A stretch of 45,764 bases of DNA. Origin: Sphingobacteriales bacterium (lineage in GTDB: Bacteria > Bacteroidota > Bacteroidia > Chitinophagales > Chitinophagaceae). Below the pieces are notes generated by a model that was not told the DNA's origin, ran no database searches, and worked only from the letters and a program-made list of their open reading frames with translations. A program made the position numbers and the translations under genes. Each line of letters starts with the position of its first letter. Within the stretch, counting starts at the first letter, position 1. The stretch spans positions 1-45,764 of the forward strand of contig SEFP01000009.1 in NCBI GenBank assembly GCA_004144185.1, read 5' to 3'. Shown here in pieces: positions 42,950 through 45,764 of this stretch.

Positions 42950-44725
42950 ATGGGTGCTGCTATTTCAAATGAACATATAAGTAAATATTTAGAACATTAC
43001 CTAAGCTTAACTGAGCCGGGCTTTGCTGTGATGATTAATGGGCCTTGGGGAATAGGTAAAACTTATCTAACAAAAAATATTCTTGAAAAGTTAGGGTGTA
43101 AATACGAGTACATTAGCCTCTATGGTCTTTCAAAGATTGAAGATATCGATATTGCATTTCTTTTAGCGGTTAAGGGGAGAGAGTGGTTCTGGACTCAATT
43201 AGGTAAGTCATCTTTAAAATATTTTAAAATTGATTTGAATATAAATTTAAATGATAAGATAAGCAAAAATACTAAAAAAATTCTCGTTTTTGATGATCTT
43301 GAGCGCTGCGAAATGTCCATTGCTTCGGCGCTAGGCTATATTAATAGTTTGGTCGAAGTGCATGGTAATAAAGCTATAGTGATTGCTAATGAAATAGAAA
43401 TTCTTGATAAGAAAAATCCTGATAAGGACTATTTGCGCAAGCGTGAGAAAACAATTGGCAAAGTTTTAGAAATAGAGTCTCAACTTGATGAAGCTTTAAC
43501 GTTTTTCATCAAAAAAAATCATGCTAATAAAAATGCATTAAATTCTAAAAGAAGCCTAATAGAAGCTGTGTATAAGCAGTCTGAAATTAATAATTTAAGG
43601 ATTCTTTACCAAACAATATGTGATTTTTGTAGGCTGTATAATTGTTTAGACGATATTCATTTGAAAAATAATGATGCGATAGATTTGATGACGCAAATAT
43701 TTTTTGTGTTTTCCATGGAATTTAAAATGGGAAGAATTGAGCGAGACGATATTTTGCAAAGATCGTCATGGCGAGATATTAAAAATATTGACGATATTCT
43801 AACGAAATATCCTAATATCAAATTAAGAGATGCTATTCTTACAGATGCTATATTAGAAGATATTATTGTTAAAGGTGTTTGCGATTCTGAAAAAATTAAA
43901 GATTGTTTGAACCAAAGTTCATTCTTTGTGAATGAGAGTGACGAGCCGGCATGGCGTACATTGTGGTATTATTTAGATCGCAGTGATAAGGCTGTTGAAA
44001 TTGCTCGTAAAAAATTAGATTTGCAAATTAAGAACAAAGAAATCACTGATATTGGAGTTATTTTACATATTTTTGGATTAAAGCTAGTTTTTGCAAATAT
44101 TTATAATCGCGATCGATTGGTGATTGTGAATGAATGTAAAAAATTTGTAGATAGTTTGAGACGAGCAAATAAACTTAAACCTACAAAGCTAAATAATTAT
44201 GATGATAACGATGCTGAAGATGATTTTAGCTTTGGCTCTTATGAAGGATTGGGTTTTAGTGAGAACGATACTTCTGAGTTTAAAGAACTCGCGGCTTATT
44301 TAGAGAAAGCTAGAAATCTTGTTCGAACAGATGGTATGCCAAAAAGAGCATCAGCTCTTTTGCTGGAAATGCAACAAAATCCAGATTTATTTATACGTAG
44401 ATTAATTTATACTAATAGTTCTGAAAATTTTTATGCGTTTATTCCAATACTGGTTTACGTCAATGTAAATTCGTTTGTTGATAATTTTCTGAAACTCAAT
44501 CCTAGCCATCAACGTTTGATTCTTGTTGCTTTAAATGAGCGTCATGGGAAAGGGAATTCTCCTCAGTTGCTTAAGGCAGAAGTACCGTGGCTAATTAAAC
44601 TATATAAAAAGCTATCTTTGGAACTTTTGAAGTTAAAGCCTCTCCCAAGATATAGACTGTTAAAAGGTTTAAACTGGGGACTCAAGGCAATCGTTGATAA
44701 TGCCAATAAAAAACCAAAGGAATAG
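42950..44725 (+). CDS. KAP-family P-loop NTPase
   Basis: A 591-aa protein with an N-terminal KAP-type P-loop NTPase domain: Walker A NGPWGIGKTYL (31-38) and Walker B ILVFDDLERC (Asp115-Asp116), followed by ANEIEIL and KVLEIESQLDEALTFF. The remaining 400 residues are helical, Asn/Lys/Ile-rich and not recognised. KAP ATPases occur in phage-exclusion and other defence settings; most are membrane-associated, but here I see no clear transmembrane insertion. The gene is strikingly AT-rich beside eno-gpmA, so it is recently acquired. GAAGGAT 6 nt upstream supports the ATG. It stands alone, with no obvious effector partner. Confidence 0.8.
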   Translation: MGAAISNEHISKYLEHYLSLTEPGFAVMINGPWGIGKTYLTKNILEKLGCKYEYISLYGLSKIEDIDIAFLLAVKGREWFWTQLGKSSLKYFKIDLNINLNDKISKNTKKILVFDDLERCEMSIASALGYINSLVEVHGNKAIVIANEIEILDKKNPDKDYLRKREKTIGKVLEIESQLDEALTFFIKKNHANKNALNSKRSLIEAVYKQSEINNLRILYQTICDFCRLYNCLDDIHLKNNDAIDLMTQIFFVFSMEFKMGRIERDDILQRSSWRDIKNIDDILTKYPNIKLRDAILTDAILEDIIVKGVCDSEKIKDCLNQSSFFVNESDEPAWRTLWYYLDRSDKAVEIARKKLDLQIKNKEITDIGVILHIFGLKLVFANIYNRDRLVIVNECKKFVDSLRRANKLKPTKLNNYDDNDAEDDFSFGSYEGLGFSENDTSEFKELAAYLEKARNLVRTDGMPKRASALLLEMQQNPDLFIRRLIYTNSSENFYAFIPILVYVNVNSFVDNFLKLNPSHQRLILVALNERHGKGNSPQLLKAEVPWLIKLYKKLSLELLKLKPLPRYRLLKGLNWGLKAIVDNANKKPKE

Positions 44726-44742
44726 ATTTACGTAGTATTGAA

Positions 44743-44771
44743 AAGCCGCAGGGGGACCTGCGGCTTCTTTT
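44743..44771. terminator. Bidirectional intrinsic terminator
   Basis: AAGCCGCAGG-GGGA-CCTGCGGCTT followed by CTTTTT, between the convergent KAP and gpmA genes. Confidence 0.85.
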
Positions 44772-44786
44772 TGGTCTTGGGCCGGG

Positions 44787-45410
44787 TTAGGGCTTGAGGA
44801 TCCGCTTGTCGATGATCTTGGAGCTGTTATCCAGTTTGTAGACGTAGATCTCGCCGGTGGCGAGTTCCACCTGCGGGATGTCTTCGCTGGCGATGCCCTC
44901 GATGGCCATAATGAGCGCGCGGAGGGAGTTGCCGTGGGCGGCGACGAGAGTGGTGTCGCTGCTGAGGACGGTGGGCATCACGTTGTGCACGTAGTAGGGC
45001 AGCACGCGTGCGACGGTGTCCTTGAGGCTTTCTCCGCCCGGGGGAGGGGTGTCGTAGGCGCGGCGCCAGATGTGGACCTGTTCTTCTCCGAACTGCTGGC
45101 GGGCCTGGTCTTTGTTCAGGCCGGTGAGGTCGCCGTAGTCGCGCTCGTTCAGCGCCTGGTTGCGGGTGACGGACAGGCTGGACTGGCCGAGTTCGGCCAG
45201 AATGATATCGCAGGTGGTGGCGGCGCGTTGCAGCACGGAGCTGAAGGCGGCGGACACATTTGAATAACCGGCGTCCTTCAGGCGCTGGCCTGCGGACTTG
45301 GCTTCTTCCCGGCCTTGCTCTGTCAGCGGGAGATCGGCCCAGCCGGTGAACTCGTTACGTTTGTTGCCTTCGGACTGGCCGTGGCGGGTGAGGATGAGGG
45401 TGTGGGACAT
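44787..45410 (-). CDS. gpmA: 2,3-bisphosphoglycerate-dependent phosphoglycerate mutase
   Basis: A 207-aa histidine phosphatase-fold phosphoglycerate mutase interconverting 3- and 2-phosphoglycerate in glycolysis. The phospho-acceptor motif TRHGQSEGN, then [13 protein letters not shown], the ERDYGDLTG segment, a PPPGGESL loop and the second catalytic His in [11 protein letters not shown] are all present. At 207 residues it is the short bacterial form. An AGGAAGAG ribosome site precedes the ATG. It lies 18 nt after eno, giving a two-step glycolytic operon. Confidence 0.94.
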   Translation of the reverse strand: MSHTLILTRHGQSEGNKRNEFTGWADLPLTEQGREEAKSAGQRLKDAGYSNVSAAFSSVLQRAATTCDIILAELGQSSLSVTRNQALNERDYGDLTGLNKDQARQQFGEEQVHIWRRAYDTPPPGGESLKDTVARVLPYYVHNVMPTVLSSDTTLVAAHGNSLRALIMAIEGIASEDIPQVELATGEIYVYKLDNSSKIIDKRILKP

Positions 45411-45428
45411 AGGGTCTCTTCCTGTTGC

Positions 45429-45764
<336 letters not shown>

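Noticed and set aside
22000-44725. CRISPR arrays, insertion sequences or IscB/TnpB genes.
   Set aside because: No regularly spaced repeats with unique spacers, no transposase motifs and no RuvC/HNH effector were found on either strand.

Overview
The window looks like about 22 kb of core chromosome from an alphaproteobacterium, followed by about 23 kb of accessory DNA that ends just before a glycolysis pair (gpmA, eno). The alphaproteobacterial reading is inference. It rests on a SigF/NrsF-type ECF sigma and anti-sigma pair with a matching GTAACC-N16-CGAA promoter, on the ligase-associated repair cluster (PdeM, helicase, exonuclease, ATP-dependent ligase), and on GC-rich core genes. No rRNA is present to settle it.

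Core part (1-21,933). A truncated PQQ-type sugar dehydrogenase is followed by a YciE/DUF892 ferritin-like protein, a ChaC-like gamma-glutamylcyclotransferase, and a response regulator coupled to a BarA-like hybrid kinase (HisKA-HATPase-REC-REC-HPt). A minus-strand run then reads sigma factor, NrsF-like anti-sigma, UbiG-like methyltransferase and exported glutathione peroxidase. Next come a small secreted protein behind the SigF-type promoter, a conserved hypothetical gene, the repair cluster with DinB beyond it, and a czcCBA divalent-metal efflux operon led by two small exported proteins.

Accessory part (about 22,000-42,480). GC content drops, and single genes or small modules are separated by related intergenic repeats at about 22.05, 24.3, 25.1, 26.4, 29.4, 34.8 and 38.45 kb. 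The modules are: a lipoprotein plus DUF4105 protein; an XRE-like regulator, a decayed DUF4105 fragment and a thermonuclease; YHYH and DUF5334 small secreted proteins, a nonsense-broken SRA-like restriction gene and a DUF2130 protein; a 1,624-aa type ISP restriction-modification enzyme; and a nuclease / middle component / Rad50-like ATPase operon of the ABC-3C (Lamassu-like) kind. To the right, two copies of a roughly 200-nt structured RNA, each with its own promoter and terminal hairpin, sit directly upstream of a membrane-protein gene and of a tyrosine recombinase. The recombinase, a terminase-small-subunit-like gene, short direct repeats and tRNA-Gln(UUG) suggest integration at the tRNA 3' end.

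Right edge (42,551-45,764). A lone AT-rich KAP-type P-loop ATPase lies between tRNA-Gln and the convergent eno-gpmA operon, of which eno is cut by the window end.

The strongest candidates for something undescribed are the duplicated promoter-RNA-terminator leader, supported by compensatory base changes between its copies, and the repeat family that partitions the accessory modules.
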